Origin: Streptomyces sp. NRRL WC-3742
Lineage (GTDB): Bacteria; Actinomycetota; Actinomycetes; Streptomycetales; Streptomycetaceae
Reading direction: 5' to 3'
Assembly (NCBI RefSeq): GCF_000720635.1
Contig: NZ_JOCF01000050.1
Coordinates: 15,522-79,521 of the forward strand
DNA: 64,000 nucleotides
In this document: positions 43,447-52,492 of the stretch, piece by piece
How the letters are laid out: the number at the start of each line of letters is the position of its first letter
How positions within the stretch are numbered: the stretch's first letter is position 1
Position numbers and translations under genes: made by a program
The notes under the pieces: generated by a model
What the model saw: only the letters and a program-made list of their open reading frames with translations
Told to the model about the DNA's origin: nothing
Databases searched by the model: none

Positions 43447-44285
43447 TGTCGCTCGCCTCCGCCCGCCGGGTGCAGTTCCAGCGCGCAGCACTTCGGGCCG
43501 CCGCCCGCCTTGAGCAGCTCGGGCAGGTCGAGCGGCAGGGGCTTGAACCCCTCGGCGTGCAACCGGGCCGTGAGCGCCCGGGCAGCCTCGGGAAGGATGA
43601 CGTGCAGGCCGTCGCTGACGGCGTTCAGGCCCAGCGCGACGGCGTCCGCGTCGGTGGCGAGGATCGCCCGCGGAAAGAGCAAGTGGAGAACGTGGTTGCT
43701 CTGCGCCGAGAACGCGGGCGGGTAGTACATGATCTGGTCCTCGCTCAGTACGGCCAGCGCGGTGTCCAAGTGGTAGAATCGCGGGTCGGTCAAGGCCAGG
43801 CTCACCACCGGCCGGCCCAGTACCTGCTCGGCCTCGCGGTGGGCGGCCGCACTGGTCCGGGGCCCGGAGCCGGCCAGGATCCGGGCGCCGACCGGCAGGA
43901 AGTCGCCCTGGCCCTCACTCGGCAGGCCGGCACGTGTCGGCCGGTAGCCCGCGCGGCTGAACCATGCCTGATGGAAGCCGGACTCCGGAGCCCGCTGCGG
44001 ATGCCTGAACCGCGCGATCAGCGCCCGCCCGCCCACCACCGCGGCCCCGTTCGCGGTGAACACCATGTCGGGCAGCCGCGGTCGCGGCGCAAGCGTCTCC
44101 ACCCGGTGGCCCAGTTCGCGCAGGGTGGCGCAGAGCGCACCCCACTGGCGGAGCGCCGCGACAGCGTCGACCGGCCGGGACGGGTCCATCCAGGGGTTGA
44201 TGGAGTACTCCACCGCGAAGTAGGTCGGCGGGCAGAGCAGGTAACGGCGACGGACAGCGGTACGGGTCGGCGTGGTCGTGGTCAT
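43443..44285 (-). CDS. ddaH: Dimethylarginine dimethylaminohydrolase-like (DDAH) guanidino hydrolase
   Basis: 280 aa. Pentein-fold motifs: LPDMVFTANGA (D73), GQGDFLPVG, RFYHLDTALAVL (H172) and the catalytic Cys in GGGPKCCALEL (C266). This arginine-deiminase-superfamily branch cleaves the guanidino group of arginine or methylarginines to citrulline-type products and ammonia or amines. First gene of the operon; its stop overlaps the HDO start (GTGA). It may make or remove a guanidino substrate for the oxidase. Exact specificity is uncertain. Confidence 0.86.
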   Translation of the reverse strand: MTTTTPTRTAVRRRYLLCPPTYFAVEYSINPWMDPSRPVDAVAALRQWGALCATLRELGHRVETLAPRPRLPDMVFTANGAAVVGGRALIARFRHPQRAPESGFHQAWFSRAGYRPTRAGLPSEGQGDFLPVGARILAGSGPRTSAAAHREAEQVLGRPVVSLALTDPRFYHLDTALAVLSEDQIMYYPPAFSAQSNHVLHLLFPRAILATDADAVALGLNAVSDGLHVILPEAARALTARLHAEGFKPLPLDLPELLKAGGGPKCCALELHPAGGGERQ

Positions 44286-44524
44286 CGGCTGCTCCAGACG
44301 ATCGGATCCCCCAACGGCGGCTGCCCGCCCAGCGGCACGGGAAACGAATAGCCCGTAGGCGCCTACGTTTCGGGGCCGGCGCCGCAGCGCTTCGGACAGA
44401 TCCACGCCCCCGAGGTCCGCTGCGCCCCCGAGGTCCGCTGCGCACCCGGCAGCCACCGACCTCGGCAGACCGGCGCCCGCCGGCCCGAGGCATGACCTGC
44501 GCCCGGCGCGGGAAGGCGCGGACC

Positions 44525-46126
44525 ATGGCTACGGAACACGCGGAGACGGAACGAAAGTACGAGGGCCCGTGCCTGCCGGAGCGGCTCGACGGCCTTCCAG
44601 GCGTAGCGGCCACTGAGCGCGCCGAAGCACAGGACCTCGACGCCGTCTACTACGACACGCCGGACCTGCGCCTGCTGCGCCGACGGATCACCCTGCGGCG
44701 GCGAAGCGGCGGCACCGACCCGGGCTGGCACCTCAAGCTGCCGCTCGACGCCGACTCGCGGCAGGAAGTCCACCTGCCGCCGGACGGCAGCAGCCCGCAC
44801 GACGTGCCGACCCCACTCGCAACCCGGATCGCGGCTTTCACGCGGGGTGCCGCCGTGCTGCCGGTCGCTCACCTTCGCACTGACCGGGCCCGGCAGCTGC
44901 TGCTGGACGATGCGGGAGAGATACTCGCAGAGGTCACCGAGGACCGGGTGGCGGCCCGGATACTCGACCCGGCGGCGGTGACCGGCGCGCCGGCGGGCGG
45001 GCTTGCGGCGCCACCGGCCGGCAGGGCGGGCGGAGCCACGACGGAGGTCAGCGGCTGGACCGAGTTCGAGGTCGAGCTGAAGCACGGCACGCGGGCGCTG
45101 CTCGAGCAGGCCGACACCGCGTTCACCGAAGCCGGCCTGGTCCGCTCCTCCTGGCCCTCGAAACTCGCCCGCGCACTTGGCCGGGCCGGCCCGCCTGAAC
45201 CCCAGCCGCCCGGGCCCGTGCCCGCCGACGGTGCCGGAACGGCCGGCGACATCGTCATGGAGGGCTTCCGGGCCCAGCTCGCCAGGCTCCTGGCACTGGA
45301 TGCGGCCGTGCGCGGCGGACAGGAGGACTCCGTGCACCAGATGCGGGTCACCGCGCGCCGGCTGCGGAGCCTGCTGAAGGCCCACCGGCGACTGTTCGAC
45401 CGCCGCCGCACCGGCCCGCTGGCGGCGCAGCTGCGCCGGCTCGGAAGGCTGCTCGGCCGAGCCCGCGACCAGGAGGTACTCGCCGAACAACTGGTGAACG
45501 GGCTGGACGCGGTACCGGCCCAGATGCGCCAAGGCGCGTTGCGAGCCCAGATCACCCAGCGCTACACCCGCGGCTACCGGCGGGCCTGGGAGCACGCGGT
45601 CGCCGAACTCGACAGCCCGCAGTACTTCACCCTGCTCGATGACCTGGATGCCTTCGCGGCCCACCCTCCGCTACGCCACCGCGCTGCCCGCGACGCGCGC
45701 CGATACCTGAGCGACATCCTGCGGCGGGAGCAGAAGCGCACCCTGCGGCGGCTCGACAAGGCACTGCGCACCGAGCCGGGTCCCCAGCGGGACCAGGCTC
45801 TGCACCGCGCCCGGAAGGCGGCCAAACGCGCCCGCTACACGGCCCAGTGCGCGCAGCCCGCCACACCTCGGCGCGTCGCGAAACGGTTGGCCAAGTTCGC
45901 GAACCGGGCGAAGAAGCTGCACAAGGTCCTGGGCGTCCATCAGGACAGCGTGGTGGCCCGCCGGGTACTGATCACGCTCGGCTCCGAAGGCACCGCCGAG
46001 GACCGGCATGCGTTCGCCTTCGGTGTGCTTCACGAGCGGCAGCGGCTCGCCGCCGCCGACGCGCTCCGCCAACTGCCCCGGCTACGCCGACGCGCAGGCC
46101 GGCGCAAGCTCGCCGAGCTGACCTGA
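44525..46126 (+). CDS. CYTH-CHAD domain protein
   Basis: 533 aa. ATG at 44525 chosen for its GGAAGG and the immediate family start [12 protein letters not shown]. The CYTH tunnel domain (about 5-215) has ExExK (ETERK), the [12 protein letters not shown] and ITLRRRSGG arms and WTEFEVELK. The CHAD domain (about 245-530) is Arg/His/Lys-rich helices, starting with [19 protein letters not shown]. Both bind polyphosphate or triphosphates. The fusion is common in actinobacteria; a role in polyP metabolism or inclusion binding is likely. Confidence 0.88.
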   Translation: MATEHAETERKYEGPCLPERLDGLPGVAATERAEAQDLDAVYYDTPDLRLLRRRITLRRRSGGTDPGWHLKLPLDADSRQEVHLPPDGSSPHDVPTPLATRIAAFTRGAAVLPVAHLRTDRARQLLLDDAGEILAEVTEDRVAARILDPAAVTGAPAGGLAAPPAGRAGGATTEVSGWTEFEVELKHGTRALLEQADTAFTEAGLVRSSWPSKLARALGRAGPPEPQPPGPVPADGAGTAGDIVMEGFRAQLARLLALDAAVRGGQEDSVHQMRVTARRLRSLLKAHRRLFDRRRTGPLAAQLRRLGRLLGRARDQEVLAEQLVNGLDAVPAQMRQGALRAQITQRYTRGYRRAWEHAVAELDSPQYFTLLDDLDAFAAHPPLRHRAARDARRYLSDILRREQKRTLRRLDKALRTEPGPQRDQALHRARKAAKRARYTAQCAQPATPRRVAKRLAKFANRAKKLHKVLGVHQDSVVARRVLITLGSEGTAEDRHAFAFGVLHERQRLAAADALRQLPRLRRRAGRRKLAELT

Positions 46127-46148
46127 TTCGGCCCGAGTCCGCACCGGC

Positions 46149-46424
46149 ACGTGGTCGAGCTCGGCGTCGTAGAGGCCGTTCAGCAGGTGGATCGCGCCGG
46201 GGCCGGAGGTGGCCGCGCACACCCCGGTGCGGCCGGAGAACTTCGCGTAGCCCACCGCCCGGAAGGCTGGCCATCTCCTCGTGCCTGGCTTGGATGAACC
46301 GCGGTGTGTCCTCGGCCCGTCCCCAGGCGGCGAGCAGCCCGTTGATGCCGTCGCCCGGGTACGCGAAGACGTACTCGACCTCCCAGTCGCGCAGGCGCTC
46401 AAGCACGTAGTCGGAAACCTTCAT
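46149..46424 (-). pseudogene. 5' stub of a thiamine-diphosphate-dependent enzyme
   Basis: [20 protein letters not shown], then [29 protein letters not shown] and, after a frameshift near 46266, [31 protein letters not shown]. That is the N-terminal domain of pyruvate-oxidase / acetolactate-synthase-like proteins, including the catalytic Glu (HEE). It ends after DHVPV; about 80% of the roughly 590 residues is missing. Confidence 0.83.
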
Positions 46425-46484
46425 CACCGAACTCGTCCACTGCGCGGTCCTGACACCCCGGGACCGGGGCGACCCACGAGGCGG

Positions 46485-46973
46485 CTAACCGCTGGCACCG
46501 GGCTCAAACCGGCCGCGCGCGAGGCGGCGGTGGCTCTGCGTCGTGCTGCCGGGCTCCGGGCGGTAACACCGCAGCGGGCACTCGGCCCAGACAGACTTGC
46601 CGCACGGCCCGATGTCGGTGCCCCACCTGGTCGACAGCCGATCGACCACCAGCAGGCCGTAGCCGCCCGGACGGTCAGGGGTCGCCGGGCGCCTGACGGG
46701 CCGGGTGGGGCTGGGGTCGGTCACCTCGATGCGCACGATGCCGTCGCGCCTGCTCAGGCTGAGCCGGCGGGGGAGCCCTGCGTGCAGCCGCGCGTTGGCG
46801 ACCAGCTCGCTGACCACCAGCACGATGTCCTCCCGCTCCACCCCACCGGCGCCCCACAGGGCCAGGACGCTCTCGGCGAAGGCCCGGGCCGCGGCGACCG
46901 GATGGTTTGAGCCCGACACGTCCAGGCGGCACACCTGCCCATCGCGACAGCCGTATCGTGCTGCGACATCCAT
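46485..46973 (-). CDS. ATP-binding (GHKL) anti-sigma-type regulatory protein
   Basis: About 162 aa. The HATPase fold shows the N box (LVVSELVANARLHAG), G1 (VTDPSPTRPVRR) and G2 (GGYGLLVVDRLSTRWG). This is the single-domain kinase type that inhibits SigB/F sigma factors or phosphorylates STAS antagonists in Streptomyces. ATG at 46973 has GGGGGTGA upstream; a GTG three codons earlier is possible. A possible partner of the STAS and sigma genes 10 kb away. Confidence 0.83.
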   Translation of the reverse strand: MDVAARYGCRDGQVCRLDVSGSNHPVAAARAFAESVLALWGAGGVEREDIVLVVSELVANARLHAGLPRRLSLSRRDGIVRIEVTDPSPTRPVRRPATPDRPGGYGLLVVDRLSTRWGTDIGPCGKSVWAECPLRCYRPEPGSTTQSHRRLARGRFEPGASG

Positions 46974-47247
46974 CGATCTCACCCCCGGCTCGGCAGGTCA
47001 TCCCGATGCCTGGCGCATGCCCGTCGCTCCTCGGTTCACACCCCGATTGACAGCAGGCCGGACTCCGGCTCGCAGAGTGCGGCGGCGACGGGAGGGCGGG
47101 CGCCCGCAGCGCGGACCGAAGGGAGCGCAGCCGGCGGGCGCGCTCTGCCAGGCCGGCGGGGTCCCGGTCCTGCTGCGGGCGGGCGCGATCAGCACGGACC
47201 GGCTTCGCGAGATCGCACCCGACCTGCGAGAGCGCCGGCCCCGGGCG

Positions 47248-47886
47248 TCACGATGCAGCGAGCGGCAGATTGAGGCCCCGGGCGGTGACGATCCGGGCGG
47301 TGCCGTCGGTCAGCCGGTAGGACAGGCCCACGACCGCGACCCGGCCGGCGTCGACGGCCTCGGCGAGGGTGCGGGAGCGGTCCAACAACAGGTCGACGGT
47401 GTGCCGTATGTGCTCGGCGATGAAGTCCTCGTCCTTGGTGCGCCCGGCCGCCCGGGCGGCCAGCACGCTGGGAGTCACCTTCTCGATCACGTCCCGCACG
47501 TAGCCGCCGGCCGTGGAGCCGTCCTGGACGGCGGAGCGGGTGGCCGCGACGGCGCCGCAGGCATCGTGGCCGAGCACCACGACCAGGGGGCAGCCGAGCA
47601 CGCTCGCCCCGTACTCGATACTGCCCAGCACCTCCGGCCCCATGACATGCCCGGCGGTGCGGACCACGAACAGGTCGCCCAGGCCCCGGTCGAAGATGAT
47701 CTCGGCGGCCAGCCGGGAATCGGAGCATCCGAACAGCACCGCGAACGGGCGCTGGGCCGGTGCGATCTCAGTGCGGCGCGCGGCGTCCTGGTTCGGGTGC
47801 TCCGGCGAACCGGCGACGAATCGCCGGTTGCCGGCCAGCAACGTCTCGAATGCCTCGTGGGACGTCGGAATCTGGGCATCGGTCAT
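47248..47886 (-). CDS. Beta-class carbonic anhydrase
   Basis: 212 aa. Zinc and catalytic residues C54, D56 and R58 (GCSDSR), H107 and C110 (LGHDACGA) are all present. It interconverts CO2 and bicarbonate in the cytoplasm. No transporter (SulP) is fused or adjacent. It follows a 265-nt gap that holds nothing recognisable. ATG start. Confidence 0.92.
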   Translation of the reverse strand: MTDAQIPTSHEAFETLLAGNRRFVAGSPEHPNQDAARRTEIAPAQRPFAVLFGCSDSRLAAEIIFDRGLGDLFVVRTAGHVMGPEVLGSIEYGASVLGCPLVVVLGHDACGAVAATRSAVQDGSTAGGYVRDVIEKVTPSVLAARAAGRTKDEDFIAEHIRHTVDLLLDRSRTLAEAVDAGRVAVVGLSYRLTDGTARIVTARGLNLPLAAS

Positions 47887-47993
47887 GGCCGCAGACTACG
47901 TCCTGGCCTCGCAGGCCGCGTCGGCGGCCCCTTCCGTCCACCGCCCCGGGTGAGCGCACAGCCCCGTGTCAGGAAGCGAACCAGGATCGGACG

Positions 47994-48815
47994 TCAGGCC
48001 GATGCTCGGGGCCCGCGACGATCGCGCACGGTCAGCCATGCCACGGCGGCCACGATGATCACCGCGAGGACGAGGCTGACCGGACCGGTCCCGAGGTCCA
48101 GGCCGCCGCGCTCGCGGCCGACCCCGGCCCAGTCGGCGAAGCAGGCGCCGAGCGGCCGGGTCAGCACGTAGGCCCACCAGAAGGTGAGCACCGGCGAGAG
48201 GCCGGACAGGCGGTGGGCGAGCGCCGGGACCAGAATCAGGGCGGCGAACAGCAGCCCGGAGGACAGGTAGCCCCAGCCCAGGGTGGCCGCCGTCAGGTCC
48301 CCGACCGCGGTGCCGAGCGCGAAGGTGGCCATCACTGCGCACCAGTAGAAGACCTCGCGCCGCCCGCCGGCGACCGTCTCCACCGCCAAGGTCCCCTCGG
48401 CGCGCCGCCACAGGACGAACACCAGGGCGAGGACGAGGGCGAACGCCGTCGCAGACACGGCGTACGGGACGCCGAGGGCGACGTGCGCGACATCGGCGGC
48501 CATGGTGCCGAACACGCTCACCATCACCACCGCGGCCCAGTACACGACCGGGACGTAGCGGCGGGTACGGGCCTGGGCGAACAGCGCGGCGGCCAGCAGC
48601 AGGCCCGCCGAGCCGACCGCCGGGATCGGCCCGAGGGTGCGGGCGAGGTAGTCGGAGGTGGTCTCGCCCATGCCGGTGGTGAGGATCTTGACGATCCAGA
48701 ACACCGCCGTCACCTGCGGGACCTTGCTCCAGGCCGGGCCTGAGAAGCCGGCCTGGCGTCGGTGCGTGAGTTGGGGTGTTGTGGTGGCGCCCACGAGGAC
48801 GGCGCTCCCTTCCAT
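47994..48815 (-). CDS. DUF347-repeat membrane protein (COG4705-type)
   Basis: 273 aa with about eight membrane helices. Three to four copies of a helix-pair repeat are visible: VFWIVKILTTGMGETTSDYL, FYWCAVMATFALGTAVGDLT and FWWAYVLTRPLGACFADW, the last two more degenerate. Repeats have the aromatic-(K/R/T)-G-(E/V/A)-D pattern of DUF347. Function unknown; some relatives are linked to metal transport, without proof. Confidence 0.83.
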   Translation of the reverse strand: MEGSAVLVGATTTPQLTHRRQAGFSGPAWSKVPQVTAVFWIVKILTTGMGETTSDYLARTLGPIPAVGSAGLLLAAALFAQARTRRYVPVVYWAAVVMVSVFGTMAADVAHVALGVPYAVSATAFALVLALVFVLWRRAEGTLAVETVAGGRREVFYWCAVMATFALGTAVGDLTAATLGWGYLSSGLLFAALILVPALAHRLSGLSPVLTFWWAYVLTRPLGACFADWAGVGRERGGLDLGTGPVSLVLAVIIVAAVAWLTVRDRRGPRASA

Positions 48816-48848
48816 GATGCGTGGCCGCGGCCGCGCAGAACGAACGGG

Positions 48849-49403
48849 TCAGTCGCCCAGGACGGTGTTGCCGGTGATCGTGTTGCTGGCGCCGTCCACC
48901 GTGACCACGTGCCGCACGCCGTCCGGGCCCAGGACCACGGCCCGCCACGCGCGGCCGCCGCCCTGCTCGGCGACCGGGGACAGCGACTCGACCTTGCCGC
49001 CGGGCACACCCGACGATGCCTTGGCCACCGCATCAGCGGCGTCGGTCGACGGCAGCGGTGCCGGCGCACCAGGGGTGTCCTTCTCCTGGGTGCCGTGGCG
49101 GCCCTGACGACCGTCCGGGCCGTCGTGCCGCGCGACCGTCCGGTCGCCGTGAGCGCGTTCCCCCGCGACCCTCCGGTCGCCGTGAGCGTGCTCTCCCGCG
49201 CCGTGACCCTCGACCTCGTGGTGGACCGCCATGGCCGCCGCGCCACCGCCGAGCACGACCACGGCCACGCCGGCCAGGACCCATCGCCCGGAGCGTCGGC
49301 GCACCCACCGTCCGGCACGGCCCAGACCCGTACGCGTCCTCCCGGCGCTCTTCGTCAGCTCGATCGGCTCGGACTGCCCCTCGTTCTCCACGGACTCGTT
49401 CAC
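48849..49403 (-). CDS. PepSY-domain membrane protein
   Basis: 184 aa, GTG start. A short basic cytosolic lead, one membrane helix (about 43-60), a His/Gly/Asp-rich extracellular linker (VHHEVEGHGAGEHAHGD) and a C-terminal PepSY-like domain (AVAKASSGVPGGKVESL, VVTVDGASNTITGN). PepSY proteins often inhibit proteases or sense envelope stress. It is divergent from a two-component pair; the CTGAAG repeats between them suggest it is the regulator's target. The His-rich linker could bind metal. Confidence 0.82.
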   Translation of the reverse strand: MNESVENEGQSEPIELTKSAGRTRTGLGRAGRWVRRRSGRWVLAGVAVVVLGGGAAAMAVHHEVEGHGAGEHAHGDRRVAGERAHGDRTVARHDGPDGRQGRHGTQEKDTPGAPAPLPSTDAADAVAKASSGVPGGKVESLSPVAEQGGGRAWRAVVLGPDGVRHVVTVDGASNTITGNTVLGD

Positions 49404-49472
49404 CCTGGCCACCTCTGTCCACCGCAGACCCGGGCCGTCCCCGGGCGACCGCCTCAGGATGTCCGGACGATG

Positions 49473-49507
49473 CTGAAGCTGAGCTGAAGACCTGAAGCCG
49501 TCTTCAG
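49473..49507. promoter_or_regulatory. CTGAAG repeats, probable response-regulator box
   Basis: CTGAAG occurs at 49473, 49484 and 49492 with 11- and 8-nt steps, and CTTCAG at 49502. CTGAAGAC (49484-49491) and GTCTTCAG (49500-49507) also form a perfect 8-bp inverted repeat. The position between the divergent PepSY and regulator genes fits binding by the OmpR-type protein. Confidence 0.75.
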
Positions 49508-49541
49508 CTCCCCGATCCCGGGACCTGCCACCCTGGTGGGT

Positions 49542-50219
49542 ATGCGCGTACTGGTGGTGGAGGACGAACGACGACTGGCCCTGGCAGTACAGCTGGGCCT
49601 GGCCGCGGAAGGGTTCACCGTCGATCTGGCCCACGACGGGCTCACCGGCCTGGCCAGGGCCATGGACCACAGCTACGACGTGATCGTGCTGGACATCATG
49701 TTGCCCGGCCTCAACGGCTACCGGGTCTGCTCCCGCCTGCGTGCCGCCGGTAGCGACGTCGGCATTCTGATGCTCACCGCCAAGGACGGTGAGTGGGACG
49801 AGGCCGAAGCCCTGGATACCGGCGCCGACGACTACCTCTCCAAGCCCTTCTCCTTCGTCGTGCTCGTCGCCCGCCTCAAGGCCCTCGCCCGCCGCATCGG
49901 CAGCCGCGCACCCCGGCGTACCGTCCTGGGCGACCTCGTCGTGGACTCCGCCGCCCGCACCTGCACCCGGGCCAGCGTCGCCGTGCCGCTCACCCCGCGG
50001 GAGTTCGCCATCCTCGACCACCTGGCCCGCCGCGCCGGGGAGGTCGTCTCCAAACGGGAGATCCTCGACGCCGTCTGGGACAGCGCCCTGGACAGCGACC
50101 CCAACACCGTCGAGGTCCACGTCAGCGCCCTGCGACGCAAGATCGACAGCCCCTTCGGGCGGGCAGCGGTGCAGACCGTTCGAGGCGCCGGCTACCGGCT
50201 GGCGGCTGATGGTGGCTGA
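49542..50219 (+). CDS. OmpR-family response regulator
   Basis: 225 aa, ATG at 49542 (a GTG two codons earlier is possible). Receiver: VLVVEDERRLALAVQLG, D51 in VIVLDIMLPGLNG, LTAKDGEWDE and DDYLSKPFSF. Winged-helix output ends with VQTVRGAGYRLA. It overlaps the kinase by 11 nt. Likely regulates itself and the PepSY gene through the CTGAAG repeats. Confidence 0.92.
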   Translation: MRVLVVEDERRLALAVQLGLAAEGFTVDLAHDGLTGLARAMDHSYDVIVLDIMLPGLNGYRVCSRLRAAGSDVGILMLTAKDGEWDEAEALDTGADDYLSKPFSFVVLVARLKALARRIGSRAPRRTVLGDLVVDSAARTCTRASVAVPLTPREFAILDHLARRAGEVVSKREILDAVWDSALDSDPNTVEVHVSALRRKIDSPFGRAAVQTVRGAGYRLAADGG

Positions 50220-51651
50220 CAGCATCCAGGCCCGCATCCGTGCCGTCGCCCGCCGTGGTCTGGCCCGACCCCCACGCCTCGCGGTCCTTCTCGACCGGTT
50301 CGCCCCACGGTCGGTCCGGGCCCGCACCACCCTCGCCGCCTGCCTCAGCGTCGCCGTGGTCCTCGCCATCGCCTCAGTCGCGGTCGTCCTGCTGCTGCGC
50401 GCCAACCTGGGACGCACCGTCGAGACCGGTGCCCGCGAGCAGGCCCAGATCGTCGCCCGTCTCGCCATGGACGGACACCTCAGCAGCCCGCTCCCGCTCG
50501 ACCACGGCACCGACTTCATCCAGGTCGTCGACGCGCACGGCGCCGTCGTCGCCGCCAGCCAGAACCTGGCCGGCCGTCCCGCCGTCGCCCCCGTCAGCCG
50601 GCGGGACGGCCACACCGTCTTCAACCTCGGCGCGCTGGGAGCCGAACACCACCAGCGGGTCACCGCCGTCACCGCCACCACCCCCACCGGCCCGGTCACC
50701 GTCTACGTCGGAGCCTCCCTGCGCACCGCCGACGCCGCCGAGGACCTCACCACCGCAGCCCTCGCCGCGCTCAGCGCCGTCCTGCTGCTCACCGTCGGCG
50801 CCCTCACCTGGCGCTCCACCGGCCGCGCCCTGCGGCCGGTGGAAGCCATCCGCACCGAGGTCGCCGCCATCGGCGACCGCGACCTCGACCGCCGCGTCCC
50901 CGAACCCGGCAGCGACGACGAGATCGCCCGCCTCGCCGGCACCATGAACGCCATGCTCGAACGCCTGGAGGCCGCCGGGGTTCGGCAGCGGCGCTTCATC
51001 GCCGACGCCTCCCACGAACTGCGCAGCCCCCTGACCGTCCTGCGCACCCAACTCGAAGTCGCCCTCGCTCACCCGGACCCCGAGGTTCGCAACCGCCTGG
51101 TTGCCGGAGCCCTCGAGGACACCGAGCGCCTCCAGGCCCTCGCCGCCGACCTCCTGCTGCTCGCCCGCCTGGACGCCACCGCACACGACTGGCCGCACGA
51201 ACCCGTCGACCTCGCCGAACTCGTCCGCGCCACCGTCGCAGCCCGCGGCACCCGGGCCCACCCGGTCTCCGTCCACACCCCCGGACCGGTCCTCGTCCAC
51301 GGGAACCCCCAATGGCTGGGCCGCCTGCTCACCAACCTGCTGGACAACGCCCATCGCCACGCCCGGCACCACATCACCGTCCGCCTCGAGCTCGACCCGG
51401 CAGCGGGCCTGGCCCTCCTCGACGTGGCCAACGACGGCCCCATGATCGAACCGGCCGACCGCGAGAAGATCTTCGAACGCTTCACCCGCCTCGACGACGC
51501 CCGAAGCCGCGACGACGGCGGCGCCGGGCTCGGCCTCCCCATCGCCCGCGACATCGCCGCCGTCCACGGTGGCACCCTCGCCGTTCTCGACACATCGGGC
51601 ACGACGACCTTCCGAATCAGCCTCCCACTCCCGCACGCGGCGGCGGCCTGA
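50209..51651 (+). CDS. Sensor histidine kinase
   Basis: 480 aa. Two membrane helices (about 45-68 and 184-205) enclose an external sensor domain of about 115 residues. Then HAMP (to about 250), the H box FIADASHELRSPLT with H269, and the ATPase domain: LLTNLLDNAHRHA (N), DVANDGPMI (G1), FTRLDDARSRDDGGAGLGL (F, G2). The acidic and His residues in the sensor could read metal or envelope signals, as for other PepSY-linked kinases. Confidence 0.92.
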   Translation: MVADSIQARIRAVARRGLARPPRLAVLLDRFAPRSVRARTTLAACLSVAVVLAIASVAVVLLLRANLGRTVETGAREQAQIVARLAMDGHLSSPLPLDHGTDFIQVVDAHGAVVAASQNLAGRPAVAPVSRRDGHTVFNLGALGAEHHQRVTAVTATTPTGPVTVYVGASLRTADAAEDLTTAALAALSAVLLLTVGALTWRSTGRALRPVEAIRTEVAAIGDRDLDRRVPEPGSDDEIARLAGTMNAMLERLEAAGVRQRRFIADASHELRSPLTVLRTQLEVALAHPDPEVRNRLVAGALEDTERLQALAADLLLLARLDATAHDWPHEPVDLAELVRATVAARGTRAHPVSVHTPGPVLVHGNPQWLGRLLTNLLDNAHRHARHHITVRLELDPAAGLALLDVANDGPMIEPADREKIFERFTRLDDARSRDDGGAGLGLPIARDIAAVHGGTLAVLDTSGTTTFRISLPLPHAAAA

Positions 51652-51720
51652 CGGCCTTCGAGTGGATCGGCGACACCAAGGCACTGGAGCCCGGGATCGA
51701 GACCAGGTGCGGCCGTCCGT

Positions 51721-52060
51721 GCGAGCGGCGCCCACGCATGCGCGGCGACCGATAACCCCACCCAGCGCGCCCAGTGACAGCAGCAGCTCGCCCTCGTCGC
51801 CGCCTACCGCGACCAGGACAAGATCACCGACGACAACGCCGCCCAGCCTGCCGGCCCCTACATCGAGGAAGGACGCACGGGTCACGACGCCTACGGGAAG
51901 GCCATCGCCGCTGCGATCGCCGCCCGCCGCATCGCCGCCGCGCCGGCACCCGCGGAGACCACCACGGCGAACACCGACCAGCAGGCCCCCGCCGCCAGCT
52001 TGCCGCCGACGTCTACCGCGCCCTGCCCGAGGCAGACCAGGCCGAAATCCTGCGCACCGT
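51721..52060 (+). pseudogene. Remnant of a conjugal relaxase-like protein (C-terminal part)
   Basis: ATDNPTQRAQ, an in-frame TGA at 51775, then QQQLALVAAYRDQDKITDDN and GPYIEEGRTGHDAYGKAIAAAI. A frameshift near 51998 leads to LAADVYRALPEADQAEILRT. The AAYR-x-ITD and GHxAY pattern resembles the C-terminal region of TraA/TrwC-type relaxases of actinobacterial plasmids. Assigned by eye. The rest of the 841-nt gap (to 52492) shows nothing else. Confidence 0.45.
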
Positions 52061-52492
52061 CGCCCCACCCGCACCGGCGCCGGCCGGCTCGCCAGCCTCC
52101 CGCGCCTGGACGACGCCGCCCTCACCCAGCAGGACATCGCCGAGCAGGTCACCACCGTCTCCCACGGCACTGTCCGTAACGGTGACGATGGTCGGCGAGC
52201 CCGGCTCGGCCCCTGACCAGCCTCGTCGCGTCGTCGGTTCGCTGCGTTCAGCCGAGACTCTGCGACCGCGAGGCCGACGATGGCGGCGAGCATCCGCGCC
52301 GTGCCGGTGACGACCGCGATCTGGGATCGTCTTCCTGATCTCGCAGGTCAACGCGAAATCAGACGTTCTGTCATAGGAGGCACGCTCAGGTCTTGTCTCG
52401 GCTGGGAACGTCGCGCCGCCCCTGGCACCGCTCGGATGCCTCCTCGGCTGATCAGGGGGCGCACCCGTGGGCGTGGTGAACGACGGGCGGGG

